From contig CAVTOG010000016.1 in assembly GCA_963736325.1 (NCBI GenBank), forward strand, positions 496,001-560,000: 64,000 nucleotides of DNA, read 5' to 3'. A program made the position numbers and the translations under genes. The stretch is from Actinoallomurus sp963736325. Its GTDB lineage: Bacteria; Actinomycetota; Actinomycetes; Streptosporangiales; Streptosporangiaceae. Positions 32,948-40,900 of this stretch are shown piece after piece. The notes beneath the pieces are model-generated. The model was not told the DNA's origin. It worked only from the letters and a program-made list of their open reading frames with translations, and searched no databases. Position 1 is the stretch's first letter; each line of letters starts with the position of its first letter.

Positions 32948-33841
32948 TCAGGCATAGCTGCCGGGGTCTTCTTCTTCTCCATCCTTCTTCTCTCCGCCTT
33001 CCTCTTCCGGAAGGACGGTGTTGAGAATGGTCTTGGAGAGTGTCTCGCCGCCCCATTCACCGCCGGTCTCCCCGAGCTTTTCGCCCGCCTCTTCCTCGGC
33101 CTTGGACGCGGCCTCGCCGGCGGCGCCCTTGCCGGCCTGACCGCCGTAGTGGCCGGCGACCTTCCCCGCGTAATGGTTCGCGACGGACTTCGCTCCTTCG
33201 ATCCCGCCCTTGATCTCGGCCTGCCGTAGATTGCCCATGGCCGAGTCATCGCCCTCGCTGTCCTGCTGCCCGGCATCGACGATCGCGCCCAGCTGGAACG
33301 CGGCACCCGCACCGCCCATCGCCCCGGTCAGCACCGCGTTCGCGGTCTCGAGCGCTTCCGCGCACGACAGCGCGAAGGCGTTCGCCTCGACCTCGGCGGC
33401 CGGAGCGCCGATGACGGTGCAGTCCGCGGCGGCACAGATGGCCGCCTGTACGACCAGCGCGGTCCCGATGGCCATCGCGAACCCGGCGTAGATGTCGAGG
33501 GCCGCGGCCATGAGCTCGAGTGCCACCTGAGCCGTCTTGGCGTAGGCCTGGTCGGTCTGGAGCTGCTCGGCGATCTGCCGCACCTCGTTCTCGAAGGCTT
33601 CGCGGTCCTTACCGGACCAGCTGTGCTCCGAGAGCCCACGGACGAGGCCCTCCAAGTGCTCCTTGGCCTCGCTGTACTTGTTGCCGGCCTCACCCCACTT
33701 GCCACCGGCCTCCCGCAGTTCCCCGTCCTTGCCCTTGCCGCTCTCCATGAGGAAGAAGCAGGACATCGAGGCGGGCATGATCGGGACGGTGCCGAGAGCC
33801 ATGGCCTCGGCCGCCGTGACGAGCCCTTCGCTGGTGTCCAC
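32948..33841 (-). CDS. Large WXG100-like putative ESX substrate, cassette 1
   Basis: 297 aa. The N-terminal half is helical with a WxG-type turn (LSEHSWSGKDREAFENEVRQ), as in ESX substrates. It is followed by a long hydrophobic Ala-rich region (about 105-170), then a Gly/Glu-rich tail (EEAGEKLGETGGEWGGET). The hydrophobic middle could insert in membranes. GTG start overlaps the upstream TAG by 1 nt. Homologous in layout to the protein at 36256-37491. Confidence 0.6.
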   Translation of the reverse strand: MDTSEGLVTAAEAMALGTVPIMPASMSCFFLMESGKGKDGELREAGGKWGEAGNKYSEAKEHLEGLVRGLSEHSWSGKDREAFENEVRQIAEQLQTDQAYAKTAQVALELMAAALDIYAGFAMAIGTALVVQAAICAAADCTVIGAPAAEVEANAFALSCAEALETANAVLTGAMGGAGAAFQLGAIVDAGQQDSEGDDSAMGNLRQAEIKGGIEGAKSVANHYAGKVAGHYGGQAGKGAAGEAASKAEEEAGEKLGETGGEWGGETLSKTILNTVLPEEEGGEKKDGEEEDPGSYA

Positions 33842-34260
33842 TACGCGCGAACCGTGCTCTTGTGCTCGGCTTCTCTCCAGTGCTTCGCCGTATTGGCGAG
33901 CTTGGACCTCACCGTGTCCATGTGCTTGTGCTTGCTCTCGGCGTCCATCACGAAGAACTCATGCGCACCCGGGTAGGCAGCGGCCAGGATCCAGCCCGCC
34001 GTGCTGAAGGCGTCCTCGCTGATCTTCGCTTCCTCGAGGGCACTGTGCGCCTGCTCGATGAGCTTGCCGACCTGCTCCTCGATGTTCTCGCCGAGCTTCT
34101 GGATCGCCTCCGGCTCGTGCTCGATCTGACCGCCACCGTCAGAGCCGGCCGTGCTGGGCGGGGCGCTCTGGTCACGGACGCTCGATCGCCCTGAGTCGGA
34201 GCTCGAACCGGGCTCTCGTGCGGGAGTGGACCGATTGAGTAGTTCGTCCATGCGGCTCAT
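33841..34260 (-). CDS. Small EspC-like ESX partner, cassette 1
   Basis: 139 aa. A Ser-rich N-terminus (about 45 residues) is followed by two helices: EAIQKLGENIEEQVGKLIEQ, then AAAYPGAHEF and a C-terminal HWREAEHKSTVRA. The part from AAAYPGA to STVR aligns by eye with the small protein at 37525-37824. Both precede a large WXG-like protein, so they probably form a heterodimer secreted by the ESX machine. Confidence 0.6.
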   Translation of the reverse strand: MSRMDELLNRSTPAREPGSSSDSGRSSVRDQSAPPSTAGSDGGGQIEHEPEAIQKLGENIEEQVGKLIEQAHSALEEAKISEDAFSTAGWILAAAYPGAHEFFVMDAESKHKHMDTVRSKLANTAKHWREAEHKSTVRA

Positions 34261-34459
34261 CGGCGTTCTCCCGTGGCAATCGGCGCTAGTTAAGCCCTAC
34301 TAAATGGGCATCCGAGCGATATTGCCTGCACTCATCGAAGAAGCTGTTCCAATTTTGCTAAAGTTTGACGCTACTAATGCCGAGATTCGAGCTTTGAAAC
34401 CGCCGCGGCCGCTCCGTACCAATGGCGCGGCCCGCCGACGAAGTGTGAGGTGTCGCATC
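34261..34459. other. AT-richer divergent promoter region between ESX cassettes
   Basis: This 199-nt gap separates the small EspC-like gene and the second YbaB-like gene. It is clearly richer in A/T than its surroundings (TTTTGCTAAAGTTTGA, CTACTAAATGGG). It probably carries promoters in both directions. I see no gene in it. Confidence 0.4.
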
Positions 34460-34942
34460 ATGACCGACCCCGGTTATGTCCCCAGCCAGAACTTCGAACG
34501 TTTCCTCCGTGACGCCGAGGACGAGATGGCCAGAGCAGAGGAGCTAAAGGCGCGGATGGCCGAGGTCGTCGGCCGAGGCGAGGCCGCGGACGGCCGTATC
34601 CGCGCCGAGTTCCAGAGCGTCGGCGGGCTGACCGCGCTCGACCTCGACCCGAGGGCCCTGCGCCTGTCTTCAGATGAGCTGAGCCTGGAGATTCGCGCGG
34701 CGGTCAACGCGGCGGCCCACGACTTCCAGCACCAGCTCAGCCAGGCAGGCAGCGAGCTCTTCGGGGGCACGGAAGAGGACGCCCAGAAGCTCGCCGACCC
34801 CAAGGTGGCCCTGGCCAAGGCGGAGAAGCTGGGCAACGACTTCGCCGTGCAGATGAAGGACGTCCTCCGGGAGCTCACCGTTCAGCAACAGAGGGCCAAG
34901 GGCGCCATGGAGCAGATCCGCGACCCCCGGCAGGACTTCTGA
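34460..34942 (+). CDS. YbaB/EbfC-like protein of ESX cassette 2
   Basis: 160 aa, related to the gene at 31865: MAEVVGRGEAADGRIRAEF then LTALDLDPRALRLSS, followed by two long helices. An earlier in-frame ATG at 34304 is less likely, because the ATG at 34460 has a GAGG SD and the upstream codons look non-coding. It ends 7 nt from the pseudogene in convergent orientation, mirroring cassette 1. Confidence 0.65.
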   Translation: MTDPGYVPSQNFERFLRDAEDEMARAEELKARMAEVVGRGEAADGRIRAEFQSVGGLTALDLDPRALRLSSDELSLEIRAAVNAAAHDFQHQLSQAGSELFGGTEEDAQKLADPKVALAKAEKLGNDFAVQMKDVLRELTVQQQRAKGAMEQIRDPRQDF

Positions 34943-34966
34943 GCCAGCGCTACCGGCCCGGAGGCG

Positions 34967-35212
34967 GCCCATCCGCCGGGTAGGACGGACGCGGAGGCGT
35001 CCCGTTCGTCGTGGTCGTTTCCCTTCGGCGCCGGCCGAACGCCCAGGCGGCGAACGGGGCAATCAGGATGACTAGTCCACCAACCAGGGAACTGATCAAC
35101 CCGTCCTGTCGGATGCCGGGCAGTTGGTCGCTGAACCTCGGGGCGACCTTGGCATGCGGCTCGTAGGACACCTGGGCCCTGGTTCCCACCGGATAGGGCG
35201 GTGCCCGGTGGA
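34967..35212. repeat. Repeat B, second copy at 35532-35777
   Basis: 246-nt diverged copy of the 3' part of the DUF3592 gene, at a constant offset of 565 nt and with no indels that I could see. Confidence 0.8.
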
Positions 35213-35243
35213 TCGCGGCCAGCCCACCAAGGGACGTGAACGT

Positions 35244-35340
35244 CGGCCTTGCCCGTCGACAGCTTGAACTGGAAACCCACCATGATCGCGGGCTGGAGCA
35301 CCAGACCGGCGGCCTGAGCCTCTGCCGTAGCGATCGACAT
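35244..35340. repeat. Repeat A, second copy at 37365-37461
   Basis: 97-nt near-identical copy of the first codons of the large ESX gene of cassette 2. The two copies are offset by exactly 2121 nt. Confidence 0.85.
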
Positions 35341-35352
35341 TCTGAGCCATGG

Positions 35353-36213
35353 CTACTGGTCCAGAGGCGGCCACTGCTCGCGCCCGCGCGCCTTTTCGGC
35401 CTCGAGGCGTTCGGCCTGGAGGCGCCTCAGCTTGAGAAATCCGCTCACCTTCCGGCCGTTCTGTATGTCATTGAGGGCCTCCATGGACCGCACGGACCTC
35501 GCGGGATCGAACCGAGAAGCGGAGTCTCCGGGCCCGTCCGCCGGGTAGGCCGGACGCGGAGGCGTCCTGTTCGGCGCGGTCGTTTCCTTCCGGCGCCGGC
35601 CGACCCCCCAGGCGGCGAACGGGGCGACCAGAACGACCAGCCCGCCGACCGCCGACGCGATCAGCCCGGTCCGGCGGATGCCGGGCAGTTGGTCGCTGAA
35701 CCTCGGGTCGACCTTGCCGTGCGGGTCGTAGGACACCTGGGCCTTGGTCCCCACTGGATAGGGCGGTGCGTGGTGGATCGTGTACGTCGCGTTCGGGCAC
35801 ACGGTCGTGTGAAGGAACGAGACGTCCTCGCTGCTTCTCGACGTGCCGTCGCTTCCGGTGGTCACGACTTGGTCGACCACCTTATGGACAGCGGTCACCT
35901 GGCATGTCGCCGTCTTCCCGACCAGATGGAAGACGAGCTGCTCGGTCATCGTGCCCAACCCGACGACGAGCCCGAAGCCGCCGAAGAACAAGGTCGGCAT
36001 GAGAAGGAAGATGATTTTGCTGCCCGCACGCAGGCCGATCGCCGCGCAGCCGGCCGTGACGATTACCGCACTCGCGAAGGCCACGATCTCGGCGGGGACG
36101 TTGGTGACCCAGAAGATCGCTGGCGAGGACACCGCGACCAACCAGCCGATCACGGCCAGCGGCCAGCCCAGCAGAGGACGTGACCGTCGGCCGGGGACAG
36201 CAGGGGACGTCAT
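35353..36213 (-). CDS. DUF3592-type membrane protein, cassette 2
   Basis: 286 aa with about five membrane helices: two near the N-terminus, one around residue 75 (IFLLMPTLFFGGFGLVVGLG) and one near residue 200 (IASAVGGLVVLVAPFAAWGV). Between the last two lies a beta-rich segment (ATCQVTAVHKVVDQVV ... YPVGTKAQVSYDPHGKVDPR), the hallmark of DUF3592. A basic cytoplasmic tail follows. It sits downstream of the large ESX protein, where cassette 1 has the tubby-like gene. It may be an accessory or immunity-like partner, which is a guess. Confidence 0.65.
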   Translation of the reverse strand: MTSPAVPGRRSRPLLGWPLAVIGWLVAVSSPAIFWVTNVPAEIVAFASAVIVTAGCAAIGLRAGSKIIFLLMPTLFFGGFGLVVGLGTMTEQLVFHLVGKTATCQVTAVHKVVDQVVTTGSDGTSRSSEDVSFLHTTVCPNATYTIHHAPPYPVGTKAQVSYDPHGKVDPRFSDQLPGIRRTGLIASAVGGLVVLVAPFAAWGVGRRRKETTAPNRTPPRPAYPADGPGDSASRFDPARSVRSMEALNDIQNGRKVSGFLKLRRLQAERLEAEKARGREQWPPLDQ

Positions 36214-36255
36214 GATGCCGATTCCTCTCTTCGAGTGGGTCTTCCGGTTGATCGA

Positions 36256-37491
36256 TCAGGCGAAGTAGCGGCCGTTCCTCCAGTCGCCCAAGGGGGTGTT
36301 GACCTCGGGCTTCTCCACGGGTGTGTTGCCGTCCGGGCGGGTGAAGCCGTCACCGCCCTTGACCACCTCACCACCGCGATTGGTCACGCCGCCCGAGGCG
36401 CTTGCACTGTCCCAGCGGTCCTTGTCCAGGTTCCGGTCGGCGCTGCCTTCGGCCTTCCACCCGGCGCCCGTCTTCGGGTCATAACCGCCGCTCGCAGTGC
36501 CGTAGACGTGGTCATCGCCGCTTTTCGTGTCCTCGGAGTAACCACCCTTGAGGCCGCCGTAGTAGCCGCTGCTGTCCTTGTACTTGACCTCGCCCTCGAC
36601 GCCCTGGAAGCCCCGGTCGCCGTACTTGACGTGGGCGCCGCCGGTGTACTCGTTGCCGCCCTTGGAGTAGGTGACACCGCCACCGACATTCCAGGTGTGG
36701 TCCTTGTCCCGATCGGCGTCGAGGTCCACGCCGGAGAACGGTGAGGACTTCGTGGTGCCTCCGGACACGCCGACGCCCTTGCTCCTGCCCGCGTACGCCA
36801 GGCCGGCGTTGATGCCGTTCTGCGCGAGGTTGGCGAGTGCCGCCGCCGATCCGACCTCCTCGGCCTGCTTGAGGTTGGCCAGCGCCTTGTCGTTGCCCTG
36901 GAAGGTCTCGATCACCGCGTCCAGGGCGGCGCCGCCCTGGAAGACCGTGGCGACCATGTTCGCCGCGCCGCACAGAATGGCGGTGGCGACGTTGGTGATG
37001 GTGAGGCAGACGGCCGCGGCCGCCTCGAACGCCGCGTAGGCCGGGGCGGTGAAGACTCCGGCGAGCGCCGCCGCGGCTTCGATGGCCATGGCGCCGAGGA
37101 AGGTGCCCATGCCCGCCGCGAACACGGAATACGCGAAGAGGGCGTAGGCGAATGCGGTCAGCGCGACCCCGACCGCCGTCAGGAAGATCTTGACGGTCTC
37201 CATCTGGGCGGTCGCTTCGCCGACCTTCCCCTCGTAGGCCGTCCGGTCGTCGGCGGACCAGTCGGACGCCGCGATTCCGCTGACCGCGTCGTGCAGGTCC
37301 TTAATGGCCTGATCGAGCTGGCTCGCGGCCGCGCGCCACTGCTGGCCCGCCTTGTCGACGTTGGCGGCCTTGCCCGTCGACAGCTTGAACTGGAAACCCA
37401 CCATGATCGCGGGCTGGAGCACCAGACCGGCGGCCTGAGCCTCCGTCGTGGCAAGCGACATCATCGTGTCGGAGGAGTTGAGCACGCTCAT
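36256..37491 (-). CDS. Large WXG100-like putative ESX substrate with Gly-rich beta-repeat tail, cassette 2
   Basis: 411 aa. Residues about 1-115 are helical with WSADDRTAYEGKV (WxG-like turn). Residues 120-210 are hydrophobic and Ala-rich, with several possible membrane segments. From about 255 the chain switches to a Gly/Tyr/Asp-rich strand pattern (GGGVTYSKGGNEYTGGAHVK, YYGGLKGGYSEDTKSG, VYGTASGGYDPKTGAG) resembling a beta-barrel or beta-roll. The ATG at 37491 has a GGAAGGA SD. A second ATG at 37461 is the one conserved in the remnant copy. Probable secreted or surface effector. Confidence 0.6.
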   Translation of the reverse strand: MSVLNSSDTMMSLATTEAQAAGLVLQPAIMVGFQFKLSTGKAANVDKAGQQWRAAASQLDQAIKDLHDAVSGIAASDWSADDRTAYEGKVGEATAQMETVKIFLTAVGVALTAFAYALFAYSVFAAGMGTFLGAMAIEAAAALAGVFTAPAYAAFEAAAAVCLTITNVATAILCGAANMVATVFQGGAALDAVIETFQGNDKALANLKQAEEVGSAAALANLAQNGINAGLAYAGRSKGVGVSGGTTKSSPFSGVDLDADRDKDHTWNVGGGVTYSKGGNEYTGGAHVKYGDRGFQGVEGEVKYKDSSGYYGGLKGGYSEDTKSGDDHVYGTASGGYDPKTGAGWKAEGSADRNLDKDRWDSASASGGVTNRGGEVVKGGDGFTRPDGNTPVEKPEVNTPLGDWRNGRYFA

Positions 37492-37524
37492 GACATGTCC
37501 TTCCGAATCCTTCGGTCGCCCATC

Positions 37525-37824
37525 TCAGACCTGCCTGACGGTGCTGTGGTCCTCACCGGATTTCCAGTTCTTCGCTCCCGCGTCGAGCTTTGCGGCGAAA
37601 GCGGTCATCTGGTCCTCGTGCGTCTTCAGCGTCTCGAACGCGAATTGCAGAGCTCCGGGGTAGGCCATCGCCGCGAGGGTGCCCGTGATGCTCAGATCGC
37701 CGCCCTCGAGGTTGATCGAGTTCAGGAGGGTACGGGCCTTCTCGATCTCGGGCGCGACCTGGGTTCTCAGCTCGTCCGAGTGCTTCTTGATACGCGCGGC
37801 GTGAATCTGAATTTCATCGGACAC
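37525..37824 (-). CDS. Small EspC-like ESX partner, cassette 2
   Basis: 99 aa, helical, with IHAARIKKHSDELRTQVAPE, AAMAYPGALQFAFETLKTHE and NWKSGEDHSTVRQV. The W-x3-E-x2-STVR end and the AxAYPGA segment are shared with the small protein of cassette 1. The N-terminal half resembles EspC/DUF2580 proteins of type VII systems. It is 33 nt upstream of the large gene. Confidence 0.62.
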   Translation of the reverse strand: MSDEIQIHAARIKKHSDELRTQVAPEIEKARTLLNSINLEGGDLSITGTLAAMAYPGALQFAFETLKTHEDQMTAFAAKLDAGAKNWKSGEDHSTVRQV

Positions 37825-37948
37825 GTCCGGTCCCCGTTCAGTTTCTGGCGGAAAAGTGGCCGGTAAACGTCACATGTTCGACTCACCCTAATGCCGGAAG
37901 GATCCAGAGGCAGGCGACCTGTTACTGATTCGTAACCCACAGTCCTCG

Positions 37949-37976
37949 GCCCCGGGTGAGGTGGCTCACCCGGGGC
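37949..37976 (-). terminator. Terminator of eccC
   Basis: GCCCCGGGTGAG (37949-37960) and CTCACCCGGGGC (37965-37976): perfect 12-bp stem with a GTGG loop, 8 nt after the eccC stop. Confidence 0.75.
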
Positions 37977-37984
37977 ACGCGGAG

Positions 37985-40900
37985 TCAGCCGCCGATGCGG
38001 GCGGTTTGAATCAGGCGCTTGCCGACGCGGCGGTCGACGTGCGTGCCGCGGCCCGGGGGTAGCGGGCTGGGGCGTACGTCGCCGAACAGGGCGCCCTCGT
38101 CCTTGTTGCCGGACATGATGATCGAGGGTGAGGCCATGTCCTTGAGACGCTGGATGATCGGGTCGAAGAGCGACCGCCCGGCGCCGCCCATGCTGCGGGA
38201 CACGATGAGGTGCAGGCCGATGTCCCGTGCCTGCGGGATCAGGTCGGCCAGCGGCATCAGCGGGTTGCCCGACGGCGTGGCGACCAGTTCGTAGTCGTCG
38301 ACGAAGACGAACAGGTCCGAGCCGCTCCACCATGACCGGTTGCGCAGTTGGTCCGGGGTGAGGTCGGACGGCGGTAGCCGCTTCATCAGTGCGCCGTGCA
38401 CGTCCTTCACCAGCTGGACCGCGGCCGTGGAGGACGCGGCGTATCCGATGCGGTGCTCGGTCTCCGCGGCGTCCAGCAGGTCGCGCCGGAAGTCGAGGAA
38501 GATGAGACGCGCCTCGTCCGGCGTGTAGCGCTGCACGATCGAGTCGGCGATGACCCGCAGCAGGTTGGACTTGCCGCACTCGTTGTCGCCGAAGACGACG
38601 AAGTGCGGGTCGGTCTCGAAGTCGAGCAGCACCGGCCCGAGGGTGTCCTCGTCGATGCCGACCGGCACCCGCCGCCCGGTCTCCTGCAGCGGCGGAAGGG
38701 ACGACAGCGCCAGCTCGGCGGGCAGCATACGGACCTTCGGCGCGGTCGAGCCCTTCCAGGCTGCCGCCATCTTCTCGACGAGGTCCTGCACGCCGTCGCT
38801 GAGATCGTCGGCGCTGGAACGGCCGTCGACGCGCGGCAGCGCCGACAGGAAGTGCAGCCCTTCGCGGGTGATACCGCGTCCGGGCCGTCCCTCCGGGACG
38901 TTCGCCGCCATCTTCCGGTTGAACTCCGACTCGTACGGGTCGCCGAGCCGCAGCTCCAGCCGCGACCCGAACAGGTCGCGGATGCCCATACGGAACTCCG
39001 ACCACTTGTTCGTGGCGGCCACGACGTGGATGCCGTAGCCGAGGCCGCGTGCGGCCAGGTCGGTGATGGTCGACTCGACCTGCTCGAAGTCCTGCCGGAC
39101 GATCAGCCAGTTGTCGACGACCAGGAACACGTCGCCGAACCCGTCGCCGGGGATCTGGCCGGACGCCCGCAGCCGCCGGTAGGTCGCGATGCCGTCGATG
39201 CCGCGCTCGGCGAAGTAGCGCTCGCGCTCCTCCAGGAGGGAGGCGACCTCGGCGACCGTACGGCGGACGCGGTCGCCGTCGAGGCGGGTCGCCACGCCGC
39301 CGACGTGCGGCAGGCGGTCGAGGCCGGCGAGCGTGCCGCCGCCGAAGTCCAGGCAGTAGAACTGGACCGCCTGCGGCGTGTGCAGCAGGGCCAGCGACAT
39401 GATGAGGGTCCGCAGCAGGGTCGACTTGCCGCTCTGCGGGGTGCCGACCACGCCGACGTGCCCGGCGGCGCCGGAGACGTCGAGCCACATCGGGTCGCGT
39501 CGCTGGTCGAAGGGCCGGTCGACGATGCCGACCGCCGCGTGCAGCTGCCCGCGGCCGTCCCAGCCCGCGGTCGTGAAGCCCAGGTCGGGGAGTGCCATGA
39601 GGTTCGGCAGCAACTGGTCGAGCGTCGACGGGTCCTCGAGCGGCGGCAGCCAGATCTGGTGCGGCGGAGGGCCATTACCTGCGAGCCGCTTGACGACGAT
39701 GTCGAACAGGCTCTCCTGGTTCTTGTCCTCCACGACCGCCTGCGGCTGGGAGGCGTCGATGATCTGCGGCCGGATGTAGTCCGGGCCGTACGGCACGATC
39801 TGCTTGACGACCTTCGGCCCGCTGTCGTTCGCACCGACGGACTCGTCCGGTTTGTGCGCGCCCGAGACGTACGCGGCCTTGAACCGGATCATCGCCTCGG
39901 TGCCGATCTTCAGGTATCCGTTGCCGGGCGCCTGCGGCAGCTCGTACGCGTCCGGCACACCGAGCACGACCCGCGACTCCATCGCGGAGAAGGTGCGCAG
40001 GCCGATGCGGTACGACAGGTGGGTGTCCAGGCCGCGCAGCTTGCCTTCTTCGAGGCGCTGGGAGGCGAGGAGGAGGTGGACGCCGAGGGATCGGCCGAGG
40101 CGGCCGATCATGACGAAGAGCTCGGCGAACTCCGGCTTGGCTGACAGCAGTTCGGAGAACTCGTCCAGGACGACGAACAGCGTCGGCATCGGCGTGATGT
40201 CCGCGCCCTGCTCACGAGCCTTCTCGTAGTCGCGCAGCGAGGCGTAGTTGCCGGAGGCGCGCAGGAACTCCTGCCGGCGCACCATCTCGCCGTGCAGCGC
40301 GTCGTACATACGGTCGACCAGCGGCAGCTCGTCCTCGAGGTTGGTGATGACCGCCGAGACGTGCTGCAGGCCGTCCATGCCGAGGAACGTCGCGCCGCCC
40401 TTGAAGTCGACGAGCACGAAGTTCAGCACCTCGGACGAGTGCGTCATCGCCAGACCCAGCACCAGCGTCCGCAGGAACTCCGACTTACCGGAACCGGTCG
40501 CGCCGATGCACAGGCCGTGCGGGCCGTACCCGCCCTGCGCGGCCTCCTTGATGTCCAGCTCGACCGGACGCCCCTCGACGTCGACGCCCACCGGCACCCG
40601 CAGCCGGTTGCGCGGCGCGCGAGGCCGCCATGCCACCGTCGTCTCGATCCCGAACGGGTCGTCCACGCCCAGCAGCGCGGTCAGCGTCATGCTCGTGGAC
40701 AGCGCGTCGAACTCCGCGCCCATGGCCTCGCTGGCCCGCATCGGCGCGAGCTGGCGCGCCAGGCCCTCGACCTGCACGATGCCGAACTGGTCCGGCTTGC
40801 CGATCGAGGTCGGCACGTCCTTGCCCGTACGGTCGCGGCGCAGCATCTGGAGCTGGTCGGGCATGACGTGCAGCCGCAGCATGGTGCGGTCGGGCGTGGG

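Larger units (their letters stand above)
34950..35340 (-). pseudogene. Chimeric remnant: start of the large ESX protein joined to the end of the DUF3592 protein
   Basis: The 5' part (35340-35244) is almost identical to 37461-37365, the start of the large ESX gene (MSxATxEAQAAGLVLQPAIM). The 3' part (about 35212-34967) matches 35777-35532, the end of the DUF3592 gene (GTRAQVSYEPHAKV for GTKAQVSYDPHGKV). About 31 nt of unmatched sequence joins them, and the two parts are in different frames. This is best explained by duplication of the two-gene unit followed by an internal deletion of about 1.5 kb. Confidence 0.8.
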
